Program-made: the position numbers and the translations under genes
Notes under the pieces: model-generated
What the model was told of the DNA's origin: nothing
Seen by the model: the letters and a program-made list of their open reading frames with translations, nothing else
The model's database searches: none
Shown: positions 34,708-44,079 of the stretch, in pieces
Position numbering within the stretch: position 1 is the stretch's first letter
How the letters are laid out: the number at the start of each line of letters is the position of its first letter
Source of the DNA: Microbacterium sp. MPKO10
Lineage (GTDB): Bacteria; Actinomycetota; Actinomycetes; Actinomycetales; Microbacteriaceae
Direction of reading: 5' to 3'
Assembly: GCF_026107415.2 (NCBI RefSeq)
Contig: NZ_JAPCHX010000006.1
Coordinates: 480,718-544,717, forward strand
Length of the DNA stretch: 64,000 nt

Positions 34708-37644
34708 TCAGTAGTATTCCTGCACGTACCCCAGCGCCTTCTCGAAGACGTCGTTGTCACGAATCTTGAACTGCACGTACAGCGTCTGCCGCAAAGCCTT
34801 CCGCACTTCCCGATCCCCTTCGATCGTGGACTGCCATCCATCGAACCGCACCGCCTTCACAACTTCGTCGATGCGGTCAACAACGTTGGACACGATGATT
34901 GGCGTCTCGTCACCCTTGAGCGCTTCGAATAGCTCGGTGAGCGCAGCTTTGCCCTTCTCTTCGCGAGGGACCTCATTCTCCGCCTTCTCGGCGGCGACGG
35001 TATCTCGGGCGAGTTCGAGCAACTCACGGAGGAACTCGAGGCTGGACTGCTGAATGTCGGCGTATCGCTCGCGTAGTATGTTGAGACGTTGCCCGAGTTC
35101 GATGAAGACAGGGTTGTTCAGGTGGCGGGCGATGCGTGCGGTGATCTGTTTCTCGATTTCCTCAGCCGACACGTCGGCGCGCTTGCCGGTCATCAGGTCT
35201 TCGATCGTCTGAGCGTCGAGCACGATGGTTTCTTCACCCTGGGGGATCTCCACAGTGATGTTCTCATTGATCAGCTCGATGGTCTTCGCGCCCAGAGCGT
35301 GCCAAACAAGCCGCCCGGTGATGTCGGCCGGCCGCACCGACTCATACACATCGGTGAGCCAGCGGTAGTCATCACGGAACTCACGCAGCATCGGGTCTGG
35401 GCTCAGCGCTTCCCACAACTGCGACACCACGCTGTAGGCAAGGCCGAAGGCATCCTTGGTGGCGTCGTCCGCGATCGCGGTCTGAGCCTGAATCAATCCC
35501 TCGTAGCCCCCGACCGAGCGATCCACTCCGGGGAAGAACGCCAGTGCGGCAGACATCGCCGGCGCAAGTTGCGACTTGAGCTCCTCGATATTGGTGATGA
35601 CGTGCTGCACGGATGCTTCATCGAATGCGAGAGACTTCGCGACGTCGTCGAAGATGCCGAGGTAGTCGACGATCAGCCCGTGTGTCTTGTTTGGCGGGTA
35701 CACCCGGTTCGTGCGGGTGATGGCCTGCAGCAGCGTGTGTTCTTTCAACGGCTTGTCGAGGTACTGCGTCTGCAGAATCGGTGCGTCGAACCCCGTGAGT
35801 AGCTTCGCCGTCACGATGATGATCTTCAGCGGATCAGACGGGTCATTGAACCGGGCGAGCACCTGTTCCAACTCGTCGGCACCAGGGGTCCATTGGGCCC
35901 AGTCGGCCGGGTCCGTGCGTGACTTTGACATGACGATCGTGGATGCCTCGGGCGGCAGCATTGTGTCGAGGGCGGCCTTGTACGCCACGCAGGATGCCTT
36001 GTCGTATGCGACGAGCTGCGCCTTGAAGCCCTCCGGCTCGACCTTCGTGGTGAAGTGGGCGGCGACGTCTTCGGCTATCTGCCGGATGCGTTCGGGCGCC
36101 TTGATGAGCACCTCAATGGATGCTGCCTTTTTCGAAAGAGTGATCTTCTCGTTCTCGCTCAATCCGCGCTCTTCAGCGAGCTCCTCGAAGGCAGTGTCGA
36201 TGTTCTCCTGATCCAAATGGATCTCCGACAGTCGTGGCTCGAAGTGCAGGGGCAAGGTTGCACCATCTCGAACAGAGTCTTGGAACGAATAGCGGGAAAG
36301 GTAGCCGCCCGCATCTTCAGAGGAACCGAACCACATGAACGTGTTGTGGTCTCGCTTGTTGATCGGGGTGCCGGTGAGACCGAACAGGAACGCGTTCGGC
36401 AAAGCCTGGCGCATCCGCTGTCCGTAGTCGCCTTCCTGGGACCGGTGCGCTTCATCGACCATCGCGATGATGTTTTGCCGGTCATCGAGTACGCCTTCCA
36501 CCTCACCGAACTTGTGGATCGTGGTGATGATGATCTTCCGCGCACCCTGGCTCAGGAGTGTCTGTAGTTCCTTGCGGGAGTCTGCCGAGACGAGACCCGG
36601 AACATCGGATGCGTTGAACGTTCCGGTGATCTGCGTGTCTAGGTCTATGCGGTCGACCACGATCAGGATCGTCGGATTTGTCAACTCGGCCATCGCACGC
36701 AACTTCAGCGCGGTGAACACCATCAGTAGCGACTTGCCCGAGCCCTGGAAGTGCCATATGAGGCCCTGCTTCACTGCGCCGTGCAGCACACGCTGCACGA
36801 TCAAGTTCGTTGCTTGGAGCTGTTGAAACCGCGCGATCACCTTGATCTTGCGGTGCTTCGAATCTGTTGCGAACACCGTGAAGAAGCGTAAGAAATCGAG
36901 AACGGATGCCGGTGCCAGCACACCATTTACGGCGTCCCTGACGACCTCAAGCCCGACCTTCGCGGGCGCGTCAGGATCAGCCTCTTCTTCACGCCACGTT
37001 CCCCACAGTTCAACGGGCATGCCGACCGATCCGTAGCGGAAGTCTTTGCCTTCGGTGGCGAACGACAGTACGTTGGGCACGAAGAACTGCGGAACGCTGG
37101 CCTCGTAGTCATCGTGGATCTGTGCCGCGGCATCGATCCACGTGTACGCGGCACGAATCGGCGTCTTGGCTTCACCAATCACCAGCGGGAACCCGTTGCA
37201 CCACAGTACGAGATCGAACCGCTTACCGAGCCGACCCAACTGGAACGTGACCTCGGTAGAAACGATCCACTGATTTGACGAATCATCCTCGGGGTGATCG
37301 AAGTCGATCAACCGGACGGTCGTGTGCTCGCCGTTGGGGCCGAATGGCATCGATTTCTGGCCGGTCAACCATGCCATGAGCTCTTCATTCGCGACAACCG
37401 GATGGGGGCTGTTCCGAGCTGAGATCAGAATTGCGCGAAGCACGTGGATGACCTCGTCTGCCTTACGTGGGTCTGCTTCGATCTCCGGATTCAGACGGAT
37501 CAGTGCCGCCGTGACGAGACCTTCGAGGAGTACCTCGTCCGTCCGGCGCGGAAGTTCGCTGCCTGGCAAGAATTGCACGTCGGGTGTGGCGATCAGGTCA
37601 CGGATGTAATCACGCACCGTGTTTGCCTCGTTGAACTGGGCCAT
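34708..37644 (-). CDS. hsdR: Type I restriction enzyme R subunit (HsdR)
   Basis: This 978-residue motor-nuclease translocates DNA and cuts unmodified molecules. The N-terminal nuclease shows FDLVLWCNGFPLVIGEAKT (PD-ExK: Asp, Glu-Ala-Lys). The SF2 helicase has FQGSGKSLLM, VDRIDLDTQ, VDEAHRSQEGDYG (DEAH-box), FGLTGTPI, VTAKLLTGFDAPI and QAITRTNRVY. Its ATG shares one base with the hsdS stop (TGATG), so translation is coupled. Length is normal and no frameshift is visible. Confidence 0.93.
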   Translation of the reverse strand: MAQFNEANTVRDYIRDLIATPDVQFLPGSELPRRTDEVLLEGLVTAALIRLNPEIEADPRKADEVIHVLRAILISARNSPHPVVANEELMAWLTGQKSMPFGPNGEHTTVRLIDFDHPEDDSSNQWIVSTEVTFQLGRLGKRFDLVLWCNGFPLVIGEAKTPIRAAYTWIDAAAQIHDDYEASVPQFFVPNVLSFATEGKDFRYGSVGMPVELWGTWREEEADPDAPAKVGLEVVRDAVNGVLAPASVLDFLRFFTVFATDSKHRKIKVIARFQQLQATNLIVQRVLHGAVKQGLIWHFQGSGKSLLMVFTALKLRAMAELTNPTILIVVDRIDLDTQITGTFNASDVPGLVSADSRKELQTLLSQGARKIIITTIHKFGEVEGVLDDRQNIIAMVDEAHRSQEGDYGQRMRQALPNAFLFGLTGTPINKRDHNTFMWFGSSEDAGGYLSRYSFQDSVRDGATLPLHFEPRLSEIHLDQENIDTAFEELAEERGLSENEKITLSKKAASIEVLIKAPERIRQIAEDVAAHFTTKVEPEGFKAQLVAYDKASCVAYKAALDTMLPPEASTIVMSKSRTDPADWAQWTPGADELEQVLARFNDPSDPLKIIIVTAKLLTGFDAPILQTQYLDKPLKEHTLLQAITRTNRVYPPNKTHGLIVDYLGIFDDVAKSLAFDEASVQHVITNIEELKSQLAPAMSAALAFFPGVDRSVGGYEGLIQAQTAIADDATKDAFGLAYSVVSQLWEALSPDPMLREFRDDYRWLTDVYESVRPADITGRLVWHALGAKTIELINENITVEIPQGEETIVLDAQTIEDLMTGKRADVSAEEIEKQITARIARHLNNPVFIELGQRLNILRERYADIQQSSLEFLRELLELARDTVAAEKAENEVPREEKGKAALTELFEALKGDETPIIVSNVVDRIDEVVKAVRFDGWQSTIEGDREVRKALRQTLYVQFKIRDNDVFEKALGYVQEYY

Positions 37645-38810
37645 CAGATCCCTCCGAAAACATCGAGAAGCGTCGAACCCGTCAACGCAGTAAGCGCTCT
37701 CGCCTCCGAGTTGACAGATGAGATTGCCGCATCCAGTGCGGACAAGGCATTCGTGACCTGCTCGATCTTGTCCTCGCTGAGTGTGGGCACGGGCCCCGCG
37801 AGGATCTTGGCCTGGGAAATGTTCTTGGCTTCGGTCCCATTTACGACTTCACGGACGTACGACCTATATCCAGGAGAGCGAAGGGCGGCCAAGAGCACCC
37901 GTGCGGGGTATCCAGACTTCGGTACCAACCGCAGAGTCTTGTCGCTGAGCATAAGGTTGGGGTAGTCGCCGTCGACAAGGCATGGCCGCGCGACGTTGTC
38001 AACGATTGCATTCGCTCGAGTGACCAGCACATCTCCGGCACGAATGCTGTCGTATGCACGGAATTCTGCGGCGTTGAGAAGCAACTTGTTCTCGCCAGGT
38101 TTGAACGTATCGTGGCCGACGGCGCTGACTTTTAACACGCCCAATTCCCCACCCTTCGCAGGCTCCGCTGAGGCGCGCGGACTCCTACCCGCGTCAATTC
38201 TTTCCACCCAATCGGCAAGTCGGCCTGGAGTTGCGGAGGTTGCGGCGAACTCGAATGTCGCGGTGGCGAGAGACATGAGTTCAGTGGCCACTGACTTTGC
38301 GGTCTGCTTGGCTCCTTCGATTGTCCAGAGGAGGTCCGCGATGCGCTTCTGTTCGTCGAGCGGCGGTAGGTCAAACTCGAAGTGCGCGAGATCGCGCCAA
38401 TTTGTGCGTGGTGAGAGAGATCCGGCCGAGGTACCGAGGGCGTGGGCGAAGAACTCGTTGGACTGCACGAGAAAGGGCAAGAACTCGCCGAGTATCCGAC
38501 TTTCATCCGCCTCGAAAGTGTAGATGTCTCCCGAGCAGATCGCGTCGAACTCGGCGTACGCAACTTTCCGCTGATAGGCGCGACGTTTCCCGAAGAGCGT
38601 CTGGCCAGGCTTCACTCGGCGCGCGAAAGTCGTACCGTCTGCCGATGATCCCCAACGACTGATTCTCAGCTCGCCGGGGTTCATGTGCTCCATCGCAATG
38701 ACCCGATCGATGCCGGCTGCTTCGAAGTCACGGACGGTCTCATTGACGTTGAGCACAACGTCTCCAAACGCGACGCGCCTCCATGCGGACTTGTCGAGTG
38801 AGAGTGTCAT
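37644..38810 (-). CDS. hsdS: Type I restriction specificity subunit (HsdS)
   Basis: This 388-residue subunit has two target-recognition halves. The first covers residues about 10-160, ending in FELDLPPLDEQKRIADLLWT-like sequence (FEFDLPPLDEQKRIADLLW), the usual start of a spacer helix. The second starts at about 195 and ends with a second helix near EDKIEQVTNALSALDAAIS. The two domains specify a bipartite target whose sequence cannot be read from protein. The ATG overlaps the hsdM stop by 4 bp. Confidence 0.92.
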   Translation of the reverse strand: MTLSLDKSAWRRVAFGDVVLNVNETVRDFEAAGIDRVIAMEHMNPGELRISRWGSSADGTTFARRVKPGQTLFGKRRAYQRKVAYAEFDAICSGDIYTFEADESRILGEFLPFLVQSNEFFAHALGTSAGSLSPRTNWRDLAHFEFDLPPLDEQKRIADLLWTIEGAKQTAKSVATELMSLATATFEFAATSATPGRLADWVERIDAGRSPRASAEPAKGGELGVLKVSAVGHDTFKPGENKLLLNAAEFRAYDSIRAGDVLVTRANAIVDNVARPCLVDGDYPNLMLSDKTLRLVPKSGYPARVLLAALRSPGYRSYVREVVNGTEAKNISQAKILAGPVPTLSEDKIEQVTNALSALDAAISSVNSEARALTALTGSTLLDVFGGI

Positions 38811-40300
38811 GGTGTTACCTCAGCCTGCATGAGAGCGATCGCATTCGCGACGGCAGAATCGGCGGCGTCAGCAGCGGTGCGCCAATCAGTAACCGCATCG
38901 CCAACATCGATCTGCTCCCCGGCATCCGCACCCCGAGCCTCAGCCACATAGAGCGGGATCGCGAGGCTGTAATTCTTGCCACCAATATCTTCAAGCGTGG
39001 CAACGGCGGCGAACTCGTCGAGGTCAGCAAAGCCTCGGTACGCACCAAGGATCTTCTCCTGGTGCGAATCGCGAAGGAAGGATTGCGCCTGTTCACGCGC
39101 AACTTCATTGACGGCATTGACGAACAGCACCTTGCCCTTGTGCTCCGCGGGTTTCGTTGCCCGCAGCGTAACGACCACGGCTTCCATAGGGCTGTTGTAA
39201 AACAGTCCGGCGCCCAACCCGAGCACGCATTCTATGAGGTCAGACTTCACCAGCGCCTCACGCAAGGCAGCCTCCTCGCGGCGGAACAAGACCCCGTGCG
39301 GGAAGAGAATGGCAGCGCGCCCGGTCTCAAGGTCGAGACTCTTCGCGATGTGTTGGAAGAACGCGTAGTCCGCTCGCCCTTGCGGCGGCACACCCCACAT
39401 GTTTCGGCCGAAGGGATCCTTCGCAAACGTTTCACGGTTCCATGCCTTGATCGAATACGGAGGGTTCGCGAGAATGACATCGAACGTCTGCAGTCCGCCC
39501 TTGCTGTTTAGGAAGGCGGGCCGAGAGAGCGTGTCGCCGTGGGCGATCTGCCCGTCTGCAATCCCGTGCAGGAACAGATTCATCCGCGCGATCGCGGACG
39601 TCCCGTAATTGAGTTCCTGCCCGTACAGCCTGAGATTCCGCCACTCCTTGCCCTGGCGTTTAACCTCAGCTGCGGCTGAGATGAGCATCCCGCCGGTGCC
39701 GCAGGTTGGGTCGTAGACCGACTCGCCGGGCTCGGGTTCGAGCATGAGAGTCATGAGGCGAACGAGGGTGCGGTTCGTGTAGAACTCCTGAGCGGTGTGG
39801 CCGGAGTCGTCGGCGAACTTCTTGATCAGGTACTCGTACCCGTTCCCGAGTTCATCCTCGGGCAGATTCGCGATAGAAAGCGTCTGGGTAGAGAAGTGCT
39901 CAATCAGGTCTGCCAGCGTCGCGTCAGGGAGGAGGTTCTTGTTCCCCCAGTCGCCATCGCCGAACACACCCGGCAGCGTGTCGGGGTTCGCGGACTCGAT
40001 CGCGCGCATCGCACGCAGCACGGTGGCACCGATGTTCTCGGTCACGGACCGGACGTCGTCCCAGTGGCACCCGTTCGGGATCGCAAAGCGATGGTTCTCC
40101 GGCAGATCCGCCAGTTCGTCGTCGCCATAGGTCGCAAGCGCGGCCGCGTGCTCTTCGTCGTACACATCGGAGATGCGCTTGAGGAACACGAGCGGGAAGA
40201 TGTATTGCTTGTAGTCGCCCGCATCGATGAGCCCGCGGAGGATGACCGCCGCACCCCACAGGTAGTTCTCAAGCTCGCGCTGGCTGATCCGGTTACTCAC
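38807..40300 (-). CDS. hsdM: Type I restriction methyltransferase M subunit, copy 1
   Basis: This 497-residue N6-adenine methyltransferase has the helical N-terminal domain (YKQYIFPLVFLKRISDVYDE), SAM motif YDPTCGTGGMLI and catalytic NPPY (ILANPPYSIKAW). GTG 40300 is chosen because it overlaps the preceding stop by 4 bp (GTGA); a GTG at 40315 is possible. It appears complete. It is clearly different from the second M gene just upstream, so the operon encodes two M proteins. Confidence 0.92.
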   Translation of the reverse strand: MSNRISQRELENYLWGAAVILRGLIDAGDYKQYIFPLVFLKRISDVYDEEHAAALATYGDDELADLPENHRFAIPNGCHWDDVRSVTENIGATVLRAMRAIESANPDTLPGVFGDGDWGNKNLLPDATLADLIEHFSTQTLSIANLPEDELGNGYEYLIKKFADDSGHTAQEFYTNRTLVRLMTLMLEPEPGESVYDPTCGTGGMLISAAAEVKRQGKEWRNLRLYGQELNYGTSAIARMNLFLHGIADGQIAHGDTLSRPAFLNSKGGLQTFDVILANPPYSIKAWNRETFAKDPFGRNMWGVPPQGRADYAFFQHIAKSLDLETGRAAILFPHGVLFRREEAALREALVKSDLIECVLGLGAGLFYNSPMEAVVVTLRATKPAEHKGKVLFVNAVNEVAREQAQSFLRDSHQEKILGAYRGFADLDEFAAVATLEDIGGKNYSLAIPLYVAEARGADAGEQIDVGDAVTDWRTAADAADSAVANAIALMQAEVTP

Positions 40301-41844
40301 GCGCTCAACCCCCACTTCGCGAGCTCGGCTTCCAGCGCCGCGCGTGTCTCCTTCGCCCGCGCGTGTGCGGTTTCGAGGTTGGCGACTGCGGCTGCGAGCG
40401 TGATCTTCTCGCCATCATCAGGGGGCGCGACATAGAGCGGGATGTTGAGGTTGAAGTTGTTGCTCGCGATCTCCTCGAGGTCAACCACACGTGCTCGCCC
40501 GTCGATGTCGGCGAAGCCGGCATACGCCTCGAACAGTTCTTGCTCATGCTCGGGTTCGAGGGTGTTCTGGTTGCGGCCCTTCTTCATCAGGTCTTCCCCG
40601 TTGATGAATAGCACCCTGTTCTGCTGATCGGCAGGCCGTTGTTGACGCAGAATCAGCACGCACGCGGCGAGCCCGGTGCCGTAGAAAAGGTTGGGCGCGA
40701 GGCCGATCACGGCCTCGATCTTGTGTGCCTTGAGGATATGCGTGCGGATACGCGCTTCGGCCCCCTGCCGGAACAGGGCCCCCTGGGGCAGTACGACGGC
40801 GATTCGACCGCTGACGGGGTCGGCGGACGTGAGCATGTGCTGCACCCACGCCCAGTCGGCATATCCCTTGGGCGGCACACCGCCGAGCTGGTTGCGTCCC
40901 CACCGGTCGGTCGCCCATTCGACATCGCCCCAGTTCTTCAAGGAGAAGGGCGGGTTGGCGACAACGCAGTCGAACTGAGCGAGTCGGTTGCCGGTATAGA
41001 ACGCAGGGTCGCGGAGCGTGTCTTCGCGGACGATCTTGAAGTCCTCCACGCCGTGGAGCAGCAGGTTCATCCGAGCGATCGCGGAGGTGGCAAGCACCTT
41101 CTCCTGCCCGTAGAGCTTGCCCCACAGGGTTTTGGGGCTACCGCCAGCTTCCTTCACATGATCGATGACGTCGATCAGCATGCCGCCCGTCCCGCAGGCG
41201 GGGTCGTAGACGCTCTCGCGCTCTTGCGGATCGAGGATGTTCACCAGCAGGCGCACGACCGAACGGGGCGTGTAGTACTCGCCGGCCTTCTTGTTGGACT
41301 GGTCCGCGAATCGTTTGATGAGGTACTCGTAGGCGTTGCCGAACACATCAGGGGCGACCTTCGCGTTGCTCAACGTCCTTGTCGAGAAATGTTCGATCAG
41401 GTCAGCAAGCTTGCGGTCAGGCAGTTTGTCCTTGTTCGTCCAGTTCGCATTGCCGAAGATGCCATACAGCGTCTCGGGGTTTGCCTTCTCGATCTCTCGG
41501 AACGCGGTCTGCAGCGCCGTGCCGATGTTCTCTGTCTTCTCGCGCACGTCTGTCCAGAGCATGCCATCAGGGATGGCAAACCGGTGGTTTTCAGCAAAGG
41601 CTGCGAACTCGCGATCACCGCCGGAGTCGTTGAGCGCCTGTGCATACTCCTCGACGTAGACGTCGCTGATCCGCTTGAAAAACATCAGCGGGAAAATATA
41701 AGCTTTGAAGTCCGCTTGATCAATGCTTCCTCGGAGGAGATCGGCAGCGCCAGCGAGGTAGCTCTCTAGTTCACTCTGTCCCAGAGGAGTTTGACTCGCT
41801 GCACTCAGTGCTGCCGCTGCCTGCCGCGCCTCATCCTCTGTCAA
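40297..41844 (-). CDS. hsdM: Type I restriction methyltransferase M subunit, copy 2
   Basis: This 515-residue methyltransferase is first in the operon. It has FKAYIFPLMFFKRISDVYVE, KKAGEYYTPRSVV, SAM motif YDPACGTGGMLI and catalytic NPPF (VVANPPFSLKNW). It shares overall layout with copy 1 but differs at many positions, so this is not a recent duplication. Its C terminus (ANLETAHARAKETRAALEAE) is coiled coil-like. The leftward promoter should be in 41845-42000, which is unusually AT-rich. Confidence 0.92.
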   Translation of the reverse strand: MTEDEARQAAAALSAASQTPLGQSELESYLAGAADLLRGSIDQADFKAYIFPLMFFKRISDVYVEEYAQALNDSGGDREFAAFAENHRFAIPDGMLWTDVREKTENIGTALQTAFREIEKANPETLYGIFGNANWTNKDKLPDRKLADLIEHFSTRTLSNAKVAPDVFGNAYEYLIKRFADQSNKKAGEYYTPRSVVRLLVNILDPQERESVYDPACGTGGMLIDVIDHVKEAGGSPKTLWGKLYGQEKVLATSAIARMNLLLHGVEDFKIVREDTLRDPAFYTGNRLAQFDCVVANPPFSLKNWGDVEWATDRWGRNQLGGVPPKGYADWAWVQHMLTSADPVSGRIAVVLPQGALFRQGAEARIRTHILKAHKIEAVIGLAPNLFYGTGLAACVLILRQQRPADQQNRVLFINGEDLMKKGRNQNTLEPEHEQELFEAYAGFADIDGRARVVDLEEIASNNFNLNIPLYVAPPDDGEKITLAAAVANLETAHARAKETRAALEAELAKWGLSA

Positions 41845-42064
41845 TGAACACCCTCGCTACGCAATCTTAATTTTGTTGGACAGGCGCAGTGCCGCCTCGT
41901 ACCTAATAGTAATTGTCAGTAGCGACATTGTCTCGCGAATGGCTGGTGATTGCCGGGCGGCGCCCCGGGGATGCGATGCACAATAGGAGTGAAGAAAGAG
42001 TCAATGTTGCTTTCCACTGTATATCACACGTGCCCACGCGTCTGGCAGATCATGGTTGAGTAGC

Positions 42065-42121
42065 TCAGAACAGGCTCTTCGGATCGTATGCTTCCTCGAT
42101 CTGCCAGAGGCGTGGCAGCTT
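42065..42121 (-). pseudogene. Possible relic of a FAD-linked oxidase C terminus
   Basis: On the minus strand the frame ends LPRLWQIEEAYDPKSLF followed by TGA. This resembles the BBE-type end of berberine-bridge-like FAD oxidases (RLxxIKxxYDPxNxF). Upstream codons do not continue the similarity. It is short and may be chance. Confidence 0.25.
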
Positions 42122-42357
42122 CGGAGACGGCAGGTCAAGGCGACGTATCGGCGGATGACCGGCTCCTTGGGAGATGGTGTGCACCTATTCATTGGAATGA
42201 GCACTAGCGGGAGGATGCGGTCATGCCCACGTCGAACCCTTGTGTGTTCGAAGTAGCCCTGAGCTGGACGACCATACATGTGGGCGCCGGGGACGCGCCC
42301 ACCCTCAATCGTCATTCCAAGACCCGCAGGAAGCCTGATTTCGCAGGATCAACGGTC

Positions 42358-42454
42358 CCGCCGATTCGGCGGAACCGCGAATTCTGCGGGTTTTGTCACG
42401 GTGCCGCAAAATTTGCGGGGCCGTCACGCTACCTGGGGTCCGCTTTTGTCGCGG
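42358..42454. repeat. Four clustered CCGC-N7-GCGG motifs
   Basis: The 15-bp units are at 42358-42372 (CCGCCGATTCGGCGG), 42375-42389 (CCGCGAATTCTGCGG), 42404-42418 (CCGCAAAATTTGCGG) and 42440-42454 (CCGCTTTTGTCGCGG). The first and third are perfect 7-bp palindromes about a single centre base and the second has one mismatched pair. Start-to-start distances are 17, 29 and 36 bp. Such a cluster could be an operator array or sites for recombination or replication proteins of the element. Confidence 0.6.
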
Positions 42455-42517
42455 AGCGAGCGGAACACCCAAGGTCGGCGACCATGCTGCAAAGGTACGC
42501 CGAGCTACCGATATTGT

Positions 42518-43699
42518 CTACGATTCCCTCCCGAAGGCGCGTTCAAGCATCTCAGCGGTCGCCGGGTTGACCATCTCGTTGCGGCGGATGTAGTGCTGCA
42601 CCGTGATCGCCGGGTCCGTGTGCCCGAGTAGTTCGGCGGCAAGGTCGACGCCAGCCTCATTGCTGATTGCGGTGGCAACCGTGCGACGAAACATGTGTGG
42701 CGTGACGCCCTCGATGCCCGCGATGTCGAGCACGTGCCGAAGCTGCCTGCGCACGTTGTTCGTGGTCAGCGGGCCACCGTCACGATTGCAGAACAACAGT
42801 GCATCGAGCGAGGCATCATCTCGGCGGGTGAGCCTGAGCCGCACCGCCTCGGCAGTGAACGCGGGGAGTGCGACGGTGCGTCTGGATTTCGCGGTCTTGG
42901 GGTGGTCCTGCCGCTGGGTCGGTTCGCCGCGGTGCGCGACGATGGTGCCGTTAATGCGAATCGACGGCGGGGCGCTCACGATGTCGATATCGCGGCGACG
43001 GATCGCGAGCACCTCACCGATGCGTGCTGACGTGCCGAGCATCACCTCGACGATCGCGCCGAGCTGCCCGTCCGGTTTCGGCCCGGTGGGTGAGAGCCCG
43101 GTCTCCCAGAACGCGATCGCGGTGCGGATGGCGTTTACCTCGGCGGGGGTGAGTGCGTTGGGTGTCGTCGGGGGTTTCCGGAGCCGTGAGACGTGATCCA
43201 TCGGGTTGCGCGGCAACACCTCGTGCCGCACCGCGAGCCCGAGCGCGAGCCGCAATGCCACCCGGGCCTGCTTGGCACGGTTATAGCTTTGCTTCGCAAG
43301 CTGCTTCAAGAAATGGTCGCAGCGCGCCACGCCGATCTCACGCAGCGTGAGGTCTTTGAACGCGGGCATCACGAGCGTGCGCATGTTGCGTTCGTACAGC
43401 TGACAGGTAGTGGTCGAGAGCCGATCTTCAAGATCGAGATCTTCCAGCCAGTACGCCACCAGGTCGGGGAACGGACTGTCGGCAGTCAGCCCGATGCCTG
43501 CGGGCTGGTAGAGCGTGCGCTCGGCAAGCTTCGCTTTCAACCCTTGTTCGGCGGCGCGCCTCGAGTCGCCGGTGGCTTGCACGAGCCTGGACTTTCCATC
43601 CCAGTCGCGATACCTCGCACGGGCGGTCACGCGACCGTTCGACGCGGTCTGAAACCCGATCGTGCCGAAGGTGCCAATGGTGAGGCGTGGGCGGCTCAT
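42518..43699 (-). CDS. int: Tyrosine recombinase (integrase) of the tRNA-Pro element
   Basis: This 393-residue phage-type integrase has an N-terminal arm-binding part, a SAM-like core-binding domain (about residues 75-160) and a catalytic domain. Visible active-site residues are Arg in GTSARIGEVL, His/Arg in TPHMFRRTVAT, His in LLGHTDPAITVQHYI and the nucleophile Tyr in that last motif. ATG 43699 is chosen because GGAGGTGA lies 6 nt upstream. The ribosome site overlaps the TGA of the excisionase-like gene. It lies about 430 bp from the attachment site in tRNA-Pro. Confidence 0.93.
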   Translation of the reverse strand: MSRPRLTIGTFGTIGFQTASNGRVTARARYRDWDGKSRLVQATGDSRRAAEQGLKAKLAERTLYQPAGIGLTADSPFPDLVAYWLEDLDLEDRLSTTTCQLYERNMRTLVMPAFKDLTLREIGVARCDHFLKQLAKQSYNRAKQARVALRLALGLAVRHEVLPRNPMDHVSRLRKPPTTPNALTPAEVNAIRTAIAFWETGLSPTGPKPDGQLGAIVEVMLGTSARIGEVLAIRRRDIDIVSAPPSIRINGTIVAHRGEPTQRQDHPKTAKSRRTVALPAFTAEAVRLRLTRRDDASLDALLFCNRDGGPLTTNNVRRQLRHVLDIAGIEGVTPHMFRRTVATAISNEAGVDLAAELLGHTDPAITVQHYIRRNEMVNPATAEMLERAFGRES

Positions 43700-43703
43700 C
43701 GCG

Positions 43704-43937
43704 TCACCTCCCGTCGAACGGGGGCGCTTGGGCGCCGTCGCGTTGCTGCTCGATCCAGACACGTACGTCGGAGACGGCGAACTTCAGGTGCTTGCCGAAA
43801 CGGTACGCGGGTGGGCCGAGGCCGCGGGTGCGCCAGTCGTAGATCGTCGAGACGGGGATGCCCAAATACGTGGCCAACTCGCCGACATCGATCAGGGGCT
43901 CCAGGCCCCACGGGGTGGGCTGTGCTTCGGTGTCCAT
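43704..43937 (-). CDS. Excisionase-like helix-turn-helix protein
   Basis: This protein of about 77 residues from ATG 43937 (85 from ATG 43961; no clear ribosome site for either) has a MerR/AlpA-type winged helix: LIDVGELATYLGIPVSTIYD, WRTRGLGPPAYRFGKHLKFA, VSDVRVWIEQQ. Such proteins act as recombination directionality factors or regulators beside integrases. Its stop overlaps the integrase ribosome site, so the two are translated together. Confidence 0.82.
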   Translation of the reverse strand: MDTEAQPTPWGLEPLIDVGELATYLGIPVSTIYDWRTRGLGPPAYRFGKHLKFAVSDVRVWIEQQRDGAQAPPFDGR

Positions 43938-44079
43938 AACGAACAGGTGCACGGCGCGCATCGCAGCTGACCGTACACAACCGGGGCGGTCGGGGCCCTG
44001 CCAGGCGGCTGTCGTCCGGGTGCCCCCTCGGCGTGTCAAAAAGATGGGTTTGTGATGACCGGATCAAATCTCACCTACG

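Larger units (their letters stand above)
41845..42517. other. 673-bp non-coding stretch between integrase and hsdM
   Basis: No convincing gene is present; short open frames on both strands have poor starts and composition. The left part (41850-41920) is AT-rich and likely holds the hsdM promoter. The right part holds four CCGC-N7-GCGG motifs. A possible relic of an oxidoreductase C terminus lies at 42065-42121. Confidence 0.55.

Noticed and set aside
42001..42570. Short frames on both strands between hsdM and int
   Set aside because: Compositions look random, starts lack ribosome sites, and part of the plus-strand frame runs antisense into the integrase gene.
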